From: Oscillospiraceae bacterium
Lineage (GTDB): Bacteria; Bacillota; Clostridia; Oscillospirales; CAG-272
Direction of reading: 5' to 3'
Assembly (NCBI GenBank): GCA_015064735.1
Contig: SVRP01000005.1
Location: 41,834 to 105,833 of the forward strand
Length of the DNA: 64,000 nucleotides
Shown here: positions 31,621 to 40,712 of the stretch, piece by piece
Position numbering within the stretch: the stretch's first letter is position 1
How the letters are laid out: every line of letters begins with the position of its first letter
Position numbers and translations under genes: made by a program
The notes under the pieces: generated by a model
The model's database searches: none
What the model was told of the DNA's origin: nothing
What the model saw: only the letters and a program-made list of their open reading frames with translations

Positions 31621-31796
31621 CGATATGCATAGCTTGCGCTCAGCGTGATATTTTTGCTTCGCAAAAGTGATATTGTTCGCTTCGCTCACAGTGATATTAT
31701 ATTCGCCTTGTTACTTTAAACGCACGAAGTGCATATAACTGCCGAAGGCAATATCACGCCCGAAAGGCATAGAACTCGCCAACGGCGAATATAACT
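31621..31796. repeat. intergenic array of mini-hairpins
   Basis: Six or more short stem-loops in 175 bp: TTTTGCTTCGCAAAA, GTTCGCTTCGCTCAC (imperfect), GCACGAAGTGC, GCCGAAGGC, GCCCGAAAGGC and CGCCAACGGCG. In the left half they are separated by GTGATATT and in the right half by variants of its complement (ATATCAC, ATATAACT). ATATTCGCC/GGCGAATAT closes the array. The whole is therefore also an imperfect large inverted repeat. No coding function is seen. Confidence 0.65.
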
Positions 31797-31797
31797 G

Positions 31798-31832
31798 AAA
31801 AAAGCACATCTGCGTTGCAGATGTGCTTTTTT
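31798..31832. terminator. strong palindromic terminator
   Basis: AAAAAAGCACATCTGC, a 3-nt loop and GCAGATGTGCTTTTTT form a perfect 16-bp stem. On the minus strand it lies right after a TGGAGGCGCC (31834-31843) that matches the 3' end of tRNA-Cys. Confidence 0.8.
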
Positions 31833-32017
31833 CTGGAGGCGCCCCACTCGCGTCGCATAGTCGATTGCCGTCGCCTGCGCTTGCTCGGCTTGGCACTCTC
31901 CTTGCTTTGGCTCCTTCGCTGCGTAAAAACAACATTCTGTTGTTTTTACTTGCTCGCCCGTAATTGAACCGATTCAGCACATGCCTTCGGCTTATGCTGA
32001 GCCGCTTCGCGTCTATA

Positions 32018-32068
32018 GGTGGCACCTCCAAAGAACGAAAAAAGCAACCCTATTGGGTTGCTTCGTTC

Positions 32069-32083
<15 letters not shown>
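32018..32083. repeat. 22-bp inverted repeat around a terminator, overlapping the left att site
   Basis: Arms 32018-32039 and 32062-32083 match at 21 of 22 positions and contain the tRNA-Cys 3' end plus AAGAACGAA. Between them, GCAACCC-tatt-GGGTTGC forms a terminator for the minus strand. The left arm is thus an inverted copy of the end of the tRNA gene. Confidence 0.75.
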
Positions 32084-32140
<57 letters not shown>

Positions 32141-32202
32141 TAGTATAAACCCTTGATTTATAAGGTTTTCAGATTCTCTTTGCTCTTTGAAAAATGATGC
32201 AA

Positions 32203-32224
32203 GAAACCAAATTGGAAACCAATT
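32203..32224 (+). repeat. left arm-type integrase site
   Basis: GAAACCAAATTG followed by GAAACCAATT, a tandem with 12-bp period. The same tandem, one base different, is at 48173-48194. Confidence 0.7.
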
Positions 32225-32411
32225 ATTATCCAATCTTGTTGGTACTATTATTATACCATAAAACTATCATTTTGTCAACAAAAACAAAGCAAATATCAAG
32301 CAAAATCAAACATCTTTTGAGCATCTTTTTATCGTCTTATAATAAACTTTGAATCACATTTTTAAAAATTATGAGTCACTATAATGGTACACTCTCCTTT
32401 TCTGCTTATGG

Positions 32412-32417
32412 TATAAT
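32412..32417 (+). promoter_or_regulatory. extended -10 promoter for the element's left genes
   Basis: TATAAT with an upstream TGG (TGnTATAAT), about 100 bp before the first small gene. No clear -35. Confidence 0.5.
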
Positions 32418-32518
32418 ATACGTGTAAGATAAAGGAACGGGAAAGCGCGCATCTCTCTCCGACAGACTACAAATCTAAAATTAAAAGTATTGCTAATAAA
32501 AGCAAAAGAGAGGAAAAT

Positions 32519-32902
32519 ATGAAAATAAATAATATCAAGAAAAGAATTGAACTGACCGAAGTTGAAAACAAGAAGGCATGCATATACGGAACAGATGAAT
32601 ACAAGGATTTGGTATCCATGCGACATACCTTCTCTGACTATTCGATTTACGTTGTAAAGAACAAAAACAAGCGTACCGATAGTTTAAAAGGATTGACCTA
32701 CGCTTATATGGAAGCTTATATTGAAAAGCACGGTTCTCCCCAGCAGATAAACGAATTCAAATATCTCCGTGGATCAGACGACGGTTTAAGCCATTTGTCT
32801 CCTTCCTATGGAGAGATAAAAAAGTGGTTTTTGTCTCAGTTCCCCGAAATTCTTGAATATAGTCAGAAGATCAATAGCATTCTTCGCGGCGAAGTAGCAT
32901 AA
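32519..32902 (+). CDS. hypothetical protein, element-borne paralogue 1
   Basis: A 127-residue basic soluble protein of unknown function. It is a paralogue of the next gene: both carry a central (K/R)GLTYxYMExYIE block (here KGLTYAYMEAYIEKHG) and a C-terminal (E/V)IKxWFLxxxPxI block (here GEIKKWFLSQFPEI). It follows GAGAGG and ends 13 bp before the next start. The tandem duplication suggests a regulator or DNA-binding function for the element, but no known domain is seen. Confidence 0.65.
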   Translation: MKINNIKKRIELTEVENKKACIYGTDEYKDLVSMRHTFSDYSIYVVKNKNKRTDSLKGLTYAYMEAYIEKHGSPQQINEFKYLRGSDDGLSHLSPSYGEIKKWFLSQFPEILEYSQKINSILRGEVA

Positions 32903-32915
32903 GGAGGTGACAAAT

Positions 32916-33308
32916 ATGAAAAAAAATATCATAATCGACGACACCCTCCGTGTAATCAGAATAAGCAAGAAATTCTACCAAAAAGCTACAAACGCAGAAA
33001 GCACCGAATACAATACACTCCGATCAGTCAAATCCGAACACCCCACATACTCAATTTCCATTGGAGTAATCAAAAAGAAGGAAAACAAGGAATCCTATCG
33101 CGGTTTGACCTACGAATATATGGAACGTTATATTGAGGTTTACGGCAATGAGGGTGATCTCGATTATTACAAAGAATTGCGTTTCCTGTCCGAATGCCAC
33201 TCGGTCAAATATCCCGTAATCAAGCAGTGGTTTTTGAACAAATATCCCGATATTGCAAACTATGGTATCCGCGAGGAGATATTATCCAATACCACCCACG
33301 CAGCTTGA
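32916..33308 (+). CDS. hypothetical protein, element-borne paralogue 2
   Basis: A 130-residue paralogue of the preceding gene, with RGLTYEYMERYIEVYG and PVIKQWFLNKYPDI at matching positions. The ATG at 32916 is chosen because AAGGAGG (32901-32907) is correctly spaced; the in-frame GTG at 32907 overlaps that site. Probably co-transcribed with its neighbour. Function unknown. Confidence 0.68.
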   Translation: MKKNIIIDDTLRVIRISKKFYQKATNAESTEYNTLRSVKSEHPTYSISIGVIKKKENKESYRGLTYEYMERYIEVYGNEGDLDYYKELRFLSECHSVKYPVIKQWFLNKYPDIANYGIREEILSNTTHAA

Positions 33309-33368
33309 TTATTTAACAAAATTTTATTAAAATTATTATATAAAGAATAACAAAAAAGGAGATCAATA

Positions 33369-33800
33369 ATGAGTACTAAATTTGAGACTGTACCCAACCA
33401 GAATGTTTATGTAGTACATCGCGAACCCGTTGGTAACAATTTCATTCAAATCAACAAATCCAACTATTCCAAAGCCTATAGGGATATGAGTAAAAGCCCA
33501 GCCGCGCTTGGTCTGTATATTTGGCTTGTTGGAAATCAAGATAAATTCAAATTTGCCTTTTCGCCGCAGGCAATTGAAAATCAGCTTGGAATGGCACGAA
33601 GCTCTTGTCATGGTGCTATAAGAAGATTGGAAGAGCTTGGATATTTGGTTCAGCGAGAAAACAGTAATATTTATGATTTTTACGAAGTAACAGGCAAGAA
33701 AATAGACCGAAAAATCGTTGAAAGCGAAATGCTAATTTTTGATGAAATGCCTGCTCAATGTGAAGCGCCAAAGGCAAAACCCGGAGAGTTCACGTTCTGA
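33369..33800 (+). CDS. winged-helix DNA-binding protein
   Basis: A 143-residue protein. Its middle part fits a replication-initiator or MarR-like winged helix: SPAALGLYIWLVGN, then FSPQAIENQLGMARSSCHGAIRRLEELGYLVQ (residues 62-95, cited in part), where the second helix is the likely recognition helix. The C-terminal tail is acidic and proline-rich. AAAAGGAG lies upstream. It may regulate the element's replication, excision or left-end genes. Confidence 0.65.
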   Translation: MSTKFETVPNQNVYVVHREPVGNNFIQINKSNYSKAYRDMSKSPAALGLYIWLVGNQDKFKFAFSPQAIENQLGMARSSCHGAIRRLEELGYLVQRENSNIYDFYEVTGKKIDRKIVESEMLIFDEMPAQCEAPKAKPGEFTF

Positions 33801-33813
33801 ATTTGAATGAAAC

Positions 33814-33854
33814 AAAAAACGAATCTTGGAATTTGCTCACAAGATTCGTTTTTT
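33814..33854 (+). terminator. terminator of the left gene group
   Basis: AAAAAACGAATCTTG and CAAGATTCGTTTTTT form a perfect 15-bp stem around an 11-nt loop. Confidence 0.85.
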
Positions 33855-34034
33855 CAATTCGGTAATTGTATTTTTTTATACAAGTTTTAGTATAGAAATA
33901 TATAAATAAACATTACAAATATTCCCCTTCGGGGATAAATAATATACGCCCTCTCTTAATTGAAAAGAACCACAGGACAAAAGAAGGAAAAACATTCATT
34001 CGAAAATTAAATAAAATATAGAAATAAATAAATC

Positions 34035-34093
34035 GGTAATTGGAAGCAAGCTTCCAATTACCTCTACGCCATCCCTGCTTCGCAGGTCAGGCG
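34035..34093. repeat. two adjacent strong stem-loops upstream of the small ORF
   Basis: A perfect 28-bp palindrome (GGTAATTGGAAGC-AA-complement, 34035-34062), then CGCC-CCTGC-ttc-GCAGG-GGCG nested stems (34068-34093). CGGTAATTG also occurs at 33860. The 33855-34034 part otherwise shows only an AT-rich stretch with a small CCCC-ttc-GGGG hairpin near 33923. It could be an mRNA leader, an origin or a transfer-related site. Confidence 0.5.
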
Positions 34094-34126
34094 ATAAAAG
34101 GCAATAGTAAAGGAGGTGAAAGAAGC

Positions 34127-34312
34127 ATGATGCACAACAACAATAACGAGAAAAAACCATTTTTTCAGATCATTCATGAACAACACGAAAAAGCAAGGCA
34201 GCAGTTCATGAAACAGCGTGAGCAATAGGAATTGAAAGCACAGATAGCCAAAGAAATTCAAAAGCAACTGCCAAAAATTCTTGAAAAAGAATTTAAAAAA
34301 TTATTAAAATAA
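34127..34312 (+). pseudogene. small ORF interrupted by an in-frame TAG
   Basis: An ATG at 34127 follows AGGAGGTG (34111-34118, 8-bp spacing) and encodes 33 residues ending MKQREQ at TAG (34226-34228). The same frame then continues for 27 more codons, ELKAQIAKEIQKQLPKILEK and onward, to TAA at 34310-34312. The downstream part is a highly charged amphipathic helix like the upstream part, so the 60-codon frame looks like one original gene with an amber codon. It could be a nonsense mutation, a sequencing error or read-through. Function unknown. Confidence 0.5.
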
Positions 34313-34317
34313 AGACG

Positions 34318-34380
34318 AGCGGCAACCGCACCACTTCCCTCTCATGGGAAAGCATGGCGGTTGCCGCTTCTTTGTTTTTT
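34318..34380 (+). terminator. terminator after the small ORF
   Basis: AGCGGCAACCGC and GCGGTTGCCGCT form a 12-bp stem with an inner TTCCC/GGGAA stem, followed by a T-rich tract. Confidence 0.85.
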
Positions 34381-34493
34381 GCTATTGAAAACGACCGTTT
34401 TTCGAAATCAAAATACGATTTGGAAACCGTGTGAGCCACGAATAAGACAAAATCGATTTTTTGAAAATTTTTATCCCGAAATAGGCAAAAATC

Positions 34494-37400
34494 TTATGCT
34501 AATGCGTTCATCTTGTTGAGCAGGTCTTGATAATTGGTTACATTCTCATATCTGACCTTGCTATTCGACATCTTGTTGAATAGTTGCTTTGCGCAGTCAA
34601 TCTTTGCTTTCTCGACCGCACGAAGCTGAAGTGAATCAAGAGAGCCTTTTGTCTCTGCAACAAAGTAGATGTGCTTGACCGTACCCTCATGGAAAGCAAT
34701 CGCCCAGTCAGGAGAGTAGTTACCGACAGGCGTGGGAATATAGAATCCTCTCGGAAGCTTTGCATATACACAGACCTCGGAAGCATTGTCAAGAGCCATT
34801 GCAAAATTGTGCTCAATAGAAGAAGTCTTGTTGATACCGTCTACAAACACATAGTCTCTGATATGCTTTTCAGCCTTGTATGCAAGCTTGTACTCCATAA
34901 CCGACTTCGACTCTGTAAAGATATCCGAGTCAAAGTTTCCGTCAACGAGATTGTAGGTAATATGGTCAACAATAAGACTTGCTTTTTGCTCATTGATGTA
35001 CTTGGATACCTTGTTGATAAACTCCTCGGGGTTGGCTGCATACATGGCAAATTTCTGCGGATTGATACCTTGCAGTATCTTTGCAACCGTCTTTCTTGTC
35101 AGCAGTGTATTGGCGACAATCTTACCGAGCAAATCATACTTGATGCTATCGGATGCAGAGGTTCGAAGAGTATCTGTTCTTGTCTTGGCTGTCTTGAAGG
35201 ACATACCGTTCTTAATCTCTTCCGCATCGATTTCATTCTTCTGCTCACCGATAGAGACCGTGTATGTGAGTTTGGTAACATACAAATCGTGGTCGATAGC
35301 GGCGATGGCATTCTTGATAAGCTCGTCGGAATCAAATTCAACCGTATAGGCGTACTTGTGATTGATAAGATTCCACAGTGCTTGGAATTCCTTCTTTGCA
35401 AAGTTTTCGTTGAGCTTGTTGTCCTGTACCTTGGACTGATTGCCGTTGGAAATCATATCCTTGAGCGCATCGGCATCATAGGTGGAGCGTACAAGTTTGT
35501 GTATCGTCTCTCTCATGTGCGCAACCTCGTCGGGCAGAGGCGCGAGTGTGCCGTTTGTTACTGCATTCTTGTAGGTATCGGTAGGTTTATCGTTGTCATC
35601 AATGTAGTCGTTCTTGAGAAGATATCTGTAAATTGCGGTTGCCTGTTGTGCATTGATGGTAGTTTCCATACCGCCAACGATAACCTTTTTGCCGTTGAAG
35701 AATTCCTTGGATGCCTTGGACGGTCTCTCGTAGAGATTGTCTTTCAGCTCGGTCTGGAGTCCCTTTACAAAATCCTCGTAGGAATCGTTTGCAACAACAG
35801 TTAGTACATTGAGAGAGTGAACATTGAAGTTCGGAATGGTGGCATCCATTCTCTCACCTGTACTATTGACACAAAGACGAAGTCCACGACCAACCTCTTG
35901 GCGTCTCTGAACATTGGAATCGGAGTGCTTCAGCGTACAGATTTGGAACACATTGGGATTGTCCCATCCCTCGCGGAGAGCCGAGTGCGAGAAAATAAAT
36001 CTCGTAGGCTCGTCAAAGGAGAGAAGTCTTTCCTTGTCTTTGAGAATCAAGTCGTATGCAGAGATATCATCGGAAATATCAGAACCTCTTGCCAAAGAAG
36101 AGTCCACCTTGCGTCCCTTTTTGTCAATCGAGAAATATCCCTTGTGAACCTCGGCAGCAGTCGTGCTCTTTAGATACTTCACATAGTCGCTATCAAAGAG
36201 CGTGATGTACTCGTTGATGATATTGTTGTATTCTTCTTCAAAGATTTTGCCGTACAGACCGTTGACCTCGTTGCCGTCCTCATCGTACTGACGGTATTTT
36301 GCAACCTCGTCAATGAAGAACAGAGAAAGCACCTTGATACCGCGGTTGTAAAGCTCTTCTTCCTTTTCGAAGTGAGAGCGGATAGTCTCTCTAATCTGAA
36401 TACGGCGGATATCGTTCTCGGCAACATCTCCATAGGCATTACCAATCTCAATGACCTCACCGTTGAGGAATCTGACAGAGTTGGTAAAGGGGTCAATTTC
36501 GCTGATAACAAAGCCCTTGTATTGCTCCATTTCGTTTGAGGTCTGATAGAGATTGTCTCTGACCTTCAAAAGTCTTGTCTCACGCGCCAATTTGCCACTG
36601 GGATACTGAATCTCAAGTTCAATCTTGGCTTGGGGAGGCTTGCTCGGAGAGAGGACAATATCTTGCAGATACATATATCCATTTGTACCGCGCAGGTTCT
36701 TGATGGTAAATCCCTTGACTTGAATCTTCTTGACAAGCTTCTTGTTGAAAGCATCAAGCGCATCGAGAACGTACACAGTGTTGTGCTGTATTCTGTGCGT
36801 TGCCGAGAAATTTATCGAGAACAGAGGGTTAAATCTCTGCAAGGACTCCTGCGTTGCCGCGCCACCCATCTTTTGAGGCTCGTCAAGAATGAGGATAGGT
36901 CTGTTCTTGGCAATGACATCAATGGGACGACGGCTTTGGAATTCGTCAAGCTCCTCGTAGATTCTTCTTGCGTCAGCACCTCTTGCGTTAAACGCTTGGA
37001 TATTGATTATCATGACATTGATGGCAGAGGAAGAGGAAAATTGCTCTATCTCGTCAAGCTTTTTGGAATTATAGATAAAGAAACGAGCCTTTTTGCCGTA
37101 GGTGTCCATAAAATGCTCTTGCGTCATCTCAAAGGACTTTTTCACGCCCTCTCGGATAGCAATAGACGGCACAACGACGATAAACTTGGAGAAGCCGTAT
37201 CTCTTATTCAGCTCAAACATCGACTTGATATAAACATAGGTCTTTCCCGTACCCGTTTCCATCTCTACATCGAGGTCAACAGCACCCAGCGTGCGCGACA
37301 GAGTTTCGGACTCGCGGATATTAGAGATAGACTGTATGTTCTTGATATTGTCGAGAAGCATGCTCGGAGAGAGCTCAATACGGTTGTTGGCAAAGCCTAC

Positions 37401-37589
37401 ATCATAGTCGTCCTCGAGCAAAGAGGTCGGCGCATCCATATCGAACAAGCTCATCTGTGCAGACTGCTGTCTGATACCCATATCCATTGTGTACTTGGTT
37501 CTCTCCACATAGGGTTGACCCTTGAACACATCGGCAATTGCATTTACTGCATCCGATTGGTATTGTTGTATTTTAAAACGAAATTTCAT
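34494..37589 (-). CDS. type III restriction endonuclease subunit Res
   Basis: A 1031-residue SF2 translocase-nuclease. Walker A is ETGTGKTYVY near residue 115, the Walker B box is LILDEPQKMGG near 234 (DEPQ is usual for type III Res), SATHR follows, and motif VI is QRRQEVGRGLRL near 555. The C-terminus holds the nuclease: SPDW near residue 960 and AETKG near 978, matching PD-(D/E)xK. Last gene of the defence operon, 24 bp after the DUF2971 gene. All key residues look intact. The methyl-directed partner is Mod at 38640-40712. Confidence 0.93.
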   Translation of the reverse strand: MKFRFKIQQYQSDAVNAIADVFKGQPYVERTKYTMDMGIRQQSAQMSLFDMDAPTSLLEDDYDVGFANNRIELSPSMLLDNIKNIQSISNIRESETLSRTLGAVDLDVEMETGTGKTYVYIKSMFELNKRYGFSKFIVVVPSIAIREGVKKSFEMTQEHFMDTYGKKARFFIYNSKKLDEIEQFSSSSAINVMIINIQAFNARGADARRIYEELDEFQSRRPIDVIAKNRPILILDEPQKMGGAATQESLQRFNPLFSINFSATHRIQHNTVYVLDALDAFNKKLVKKIQVKGFTIKNLRGTNGYMYLQDIVLSPSKPPQAKIELEIQYPSGKLARETRLLKVRDNLYQTSNEMEQYKGFVISEIDPFTNSVRFLNGEVIEIGNAYGDVAENDIRRIQIRETIRSHFEKEEELYNRGIKVLSLFFIDEVAKYRQYDEDGNEVNGLYGKIFEEEYNNIINEYITLFDSDYVKYLKSTTAAEVHKGYFSIDKKGRKVDSSLARGSDISDDISAYDLILKDKERLLSFDEPTRFIFSHSALREGWDNPNVFQICTLKHSDSNVQRRQEVGRGLRLCVNSTGERMDATIPNFNVHSLNVLTVVANDSYEDFVKGLQTELKDNLYERPSKASKEFFNGKKVIVGGMETTINAQQATAIYRYLLKNDYIDDNDKPTDTYKNAVTNGTLAPLPDEVAHMRETIHKLVRSTYDADALKDMISNGNQSKVQDNKLNENFAKKEFQALWNLINHKYAYTVEFDSDELIKNAIAAIDHDLYVTKLTYTVSIGEQKNEIDAEEIKNGMSFKTAKTRTDTLRTSASDSIKYDLLGKIVANTLLTRKTVAKILQGINPQKFAMYAANPEEFINKVSKYINEQKASLIVDHITYNLVDGNFDSDIFTESKSVMEYKLAYKAEKHIRDYVFVDGINKTSSIEHNFAMALDNASEVCVYAKLPRGFYIPTPVGNYSPDWAIAFHEGTVKHIYFVAETKGSLDSLQLRAVEKAKIDCAKQLFNKMSNSKVRYENVTNYQDLLNKMNALA

Positions 37590-37613
37590 AAAGCATTACC
37601 ACTTTTCAAATAG

Positions 37614-38639
37614 TTAAAAAATATTGTTTAACATTAAATCAATATTAATATCATTTTTAAATTCCAGAAAACTACAATGACCTTTTCCTATATCGTACAT
37701 TTCAACAGGGACTCCCTGAGCTTTTATGATACCCTTAATTTTCTCTACTTTTTCCTTATTTTCTCGTTTTCTAACAATGTAAAGTTTAGTTAAAAAAGGA
37801 TAGTTGATTTTTATTCCACCAAGCGCATCTTCTCTGTCACACTTTTCCAAAAAATCATCTTCACGCTTTATAATTAACCGCCATTCATTCTCGTTTTTCC
37901 AAGAGCGATTCTTATATGTAAAAGATTTTTCTACGATTTTGTTGATAATCTTATCATGATATACATCTTTTATCTTCAAAGTCAAAAGATAGTCAACATC
38001 TATGCGCGGAATTGGTGCATTATAGTTCACCTTATGTAACCGTTTCCATATATTCAACTCATAGTCATCTTTTGTAAATTCACTACTATTCAAGTTGTAT
38101 CGATTTTTGTCTAAAGCGAATTCGCAACAAAATCCATTGTAATTCTTGGCGTAAAAATACCACATTGATACATTATTTTCCGGCTTTGCCTCTGTAAAAC
38201 AAGCAACATAATACGAATTTCTTATTTTGTTTATTTCTTTTAAATAAGCTTTGTATTTGTTTTTTATTTCTTTTTCAAGCAATGATTTATCAATAGGTGA
38301 TACATATTCTCCTTCTGTACCTGTATTAATACTGTCAAGTAATGCATATAAATTTTCTTTTCGCAGACCAATATATCTTACAAGGTTTTCAAGAGAACTT
38401 TCGTATTCTTTGCTTTTTTTGATTGCTTCACAATATTCATTATTATGGATGTATTTTTTTAACAAGTATTTCTTTTCAAACTCCAAATAATCAAAATAAA
38501 TGCATCCATCAAATACATCATTAAATAGTTTTGGGCTTGCCAAAAAAAGTTTACCTGCAACTATTGTTTTATAATTGTGTTCTTTAGCAGAGAACATTTT
38601 ATATAGCGGTTTTAGATTTTGCAATTGTTTTCTTGTCAT
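37614..38639 (-). CDS. DUF2971-like protein inside the defence operon
   Basis: A 341-residue protein with the DUF2971 pattern: KLFLASPKLFNDVFD near the N-terminus, then ENNVSMWYFYAKNYNGFCCEF near residue 170 (cited in part). Lysine-rich, AT-rich and without membrane segments. DUF2971 genes are frequent in defence islands and phages, with no firm biochemical role that I know of. It abuts the Mod stop (1 bp) and precedes Res by 24 bp, so it is built into the operon between the two type III subunits. Confidence 0.75.
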   Translation of the reverse strand: MTRKQLQNLKPLYKMFSAKEHNYKTIVAGKLFLASPKLFNDVFDGCIYFDYLEFEKKYLLKKYIHNNEYCEAIKKSKEYESSLENLVRYIGLRKENLYALLDSINTGTEGEYVSPIDKSLLEKEIKNKYKAYLKEINKIRNSYYVACFTEAKPENNVSMWYFYAKNYNGFCCEFALDKNRYNLNSSEFTKDDYELNIWKRLHKVNYNAPIPRIDVDYLLTLKIKDVYHDKIINKIVEKSFTYKNRSWKNENEWRLIIKREDDFLEKCDREDALGGIKINYPFLTKLYIVRKRENKEKVEKIKGIIKAQGVPVEMYDIGKGHCSFLEFKNDINIDLMLNNIF

Positions 38640-40712
38640 TTATATCACCTTAACCACAGTAGAGGGCGAATAAGTCTTAAACAACTGCTCGTTATTGATG
38701 CCGACGCTATCGGTGGCGAAGGACTTGTCCTTGAACACGGCGTAGAGGGGGGACTGTTTGGCTATGGCGGTGATGACATCGTTGTCGATATCGTCGTCGA
38801 AGCAAGCGATGATATCGTTGTCGTTGACCGCGTAGTAGGTCTTGCCGTTTACCGTGTGCTCGTCAATCTTTGCCGAGAGCTCAATGCCCAAATCGAGCAT
38901 AACTTGGAACAAAAGGTCGAGCGGTGTTCTGTCAGACTTGACATTGTCAACGGTTTCATCAAGCAGACTTTGTGTCATGGCAGAGGGGTTATAGTAAACC
39001 TCTTGCATATTAGAGGAATCGAGTTTGAGGACACGGAAGCCTATATCAAGATTATCTAAAATATTATCATCATTAGCAGGCGTTACTTTCAAAGCATATT
39101 TGTCATCAAACGAACCATCATCAAGCAAAGTTCTTTGCATAAGTTTAGATTTATCAACATCTATTTTGATTGTTCTATCCTCTTTGATTTTCTTTCCTGC
39201 GCGACGGATTCTCTCTTCACCAATGTCACAAATAGTCTTGTATCCTGCCTTGTATGCCTCGGACTTTTCATCGCACTTTTCGGGCAACTGTACCATAATA
39301 AACTTGCGATTACCGCCATCCTCGGCATTCAACTGCATAACAGCGTCTGAAGTTGTGCCCGAACCACCGAAAAAGTCCAAAACAAGAGCATCTTTGTAAC
39401 AATTAGCAACTTTAAGACAGTCAATAACTGCATAAATGGACTTAGGATAATCAAAATACCGCTCTCCCATTATGTCAATCAAATAATTAGTTCCATACTC
39501 CGTAGACGAATATCTTGTTTCATCCCACACAGTTAACGGAAGCATACCTTCTTCTTTCATGCGAGACTTTATATAGACAGCAAATTGCTTATCTTTGTCT
39601 GTTCTAATCCCCATATCTTTGGTATCAGAACGGGCTCTTTCTAAACTCCATTTCCACCGTCTCGCTCTACCTTCCTCGTCAATAGGATAGGAAATAAATT
39701 CGTCGGGATTAAGGGGTTCCAATATTTCGTATTCTTTTATTATTTCATCCCATTTTAGCTTTGGAATTCTAAAGCTACTTCCGTCTTTTTTGATATATAT
39801 GGGGTAATACATAGTAGGAGCATCTTCTTTATATCCGCCATGTTTTCTAAAATTAACCCATTCAAAAAAGCCCTTGTCATCTTTCTCTTTATATCGAGCA
39901 ATTTGTTTTTCATTGCGAGGCAATCTTCCCATAGTAGTGGTGTTTGTAGCCGAATAAAACAAAGCATACTCATGTGAAATTGATGCTCCTGAAACAGTTG
40001 AACGACCAGACGGGTTATTCTTTATTATTATGGTGGCAAGATGATTTTTCTCGCCGAAAATTTCATTCATAACCATAGTAATCGTCTCTATTTCACAATC
40101 ATCAATGGTCAAAACGATTATCCCTGTTTCTTTCAGCAATTGACGAGCAACTTGCAATCTCGAATAAATCATATTTAACCAATCTGTATGGAATCGACCA
40201 TTTGATTCAAGATTTGCCACCAAACATTTACCTTCATCATCAAACTGACCGCTACTAGACAAATAATCTTCGTAATTTGAGGAAAAATCATTTTTGTAGA
40301 TTAAATTTCGACCAGTATTGTAAGGAGGGTCTATGTAAATAACATCGATTTTGTGAAGATAAGTCTCTTGCAAAAGTTTAAGAACATCAAGGTTATCACC
40401 CTCGATATAGAGGTTCTGCGTATTATCAAAATCAACAGACTTCTCCTTATCGGGACGGAGTGTTGCCGTGATGCGAGAGTTTGCCAGCACCTTTGCCTTG
40501 GACTTGTCGGGCCATGTCATCTGATATCTCTCCTGCTTCTCGGAGATAAGGTCGGCAGAAAGCTCCTGCTTCAGCACATCGAAGTCAATCGCAAGCTTTA
40601 CCTTGCCATCCTCACCCATCACCTCGGTCACCGCCGACGGAAAGAGTGCTTGAATCTTACTTATATTCTCTTGGGTTATATCCATCGATTTCATGTCAAG
40701 TTTTTCAGCCAT
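38640..40712 (-). CDS. type III DNA methyltransferase Mod (N6-adenine)
   Basis: A 690-residue beta-class N6-adenine methyltransferase. DPPYNTG near residue 127 is catalytic motif IV, and LDFFGGSGTTSDAV near 450 is the SAM motif I, in the beta-class order. The middle region is the probable target recognition domain and sets the site. The ATG at 40712 follows AAAAGGAGC and overlaps the upstream two-TM gene by 8 bp, so they are translationally coupled. Pairs with Res; Mod alone methylates, Mod plus Res cuts unmodified sites. Confidence 0.94.
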   Translation of the reverse strand: MAEKLDMKSMDITQENISKIQALFPSAVTEVMGEDGKVKLAIDFDVLKQELSADLISEKQERYQMTWPDKSKAKVLANSRITATLRPDKEKSVDFDNTQNLYIEGDNLDVLKLLQETYLHKIDVIYIDPPYNTGRNLIYKNDFSSNYEDYLSSSGQFDDEGKCLVANLESNGRFHTDWLNMIYSRLQVARQLLKETGIIVLTIDDCEIETITMVMNEIFGEKNHLATIIIKNNPSGRSTVSGASISHEYALFYSATNTTTMGRLPRNEKQIARYKEKDDKGFFEWVNFRKHGGYKEDAPTMYYPIYIKKDGSSFRIPKLKWDEIIKEYEILEPLNPDEFISYPIDEEGRARRWKWSLERARSDTKDMGIRTDKDKQFAVYIKSRMKEEGMLPLTVWDETRYSSTEYGTNYLIDIMGERYFDYPKSIYAVIDCLKVANCYKDALVLDFFGGSGTTSDAVMQLNAEDGGNRKFIMVQLPEKCDEKSEAYKAGYKTICDIGEERIRRAGKKIKEDRTIKIDVDKSKLMQRTLLDDGSFDDKYALKVTPANDDNILDNLDIGFRVLKLDSSNMQEVYYNPSAMTQSLLDETVDNVKSDRTPLDLLFQVMLDLGIELSAKIDEHTVNGKTYYAVNDNDIIACFDDDIDNDVITAIAKQSPLYAVFKDKSFATDSVGINNEQLFKTYSPSTVVKVI

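Noticed and set aside
34671..37613. Several long plus-strand frames opposite Res
   Set aside because: Antisense shadows of a gene with all type III Res motifs; no ribosome binding sites.
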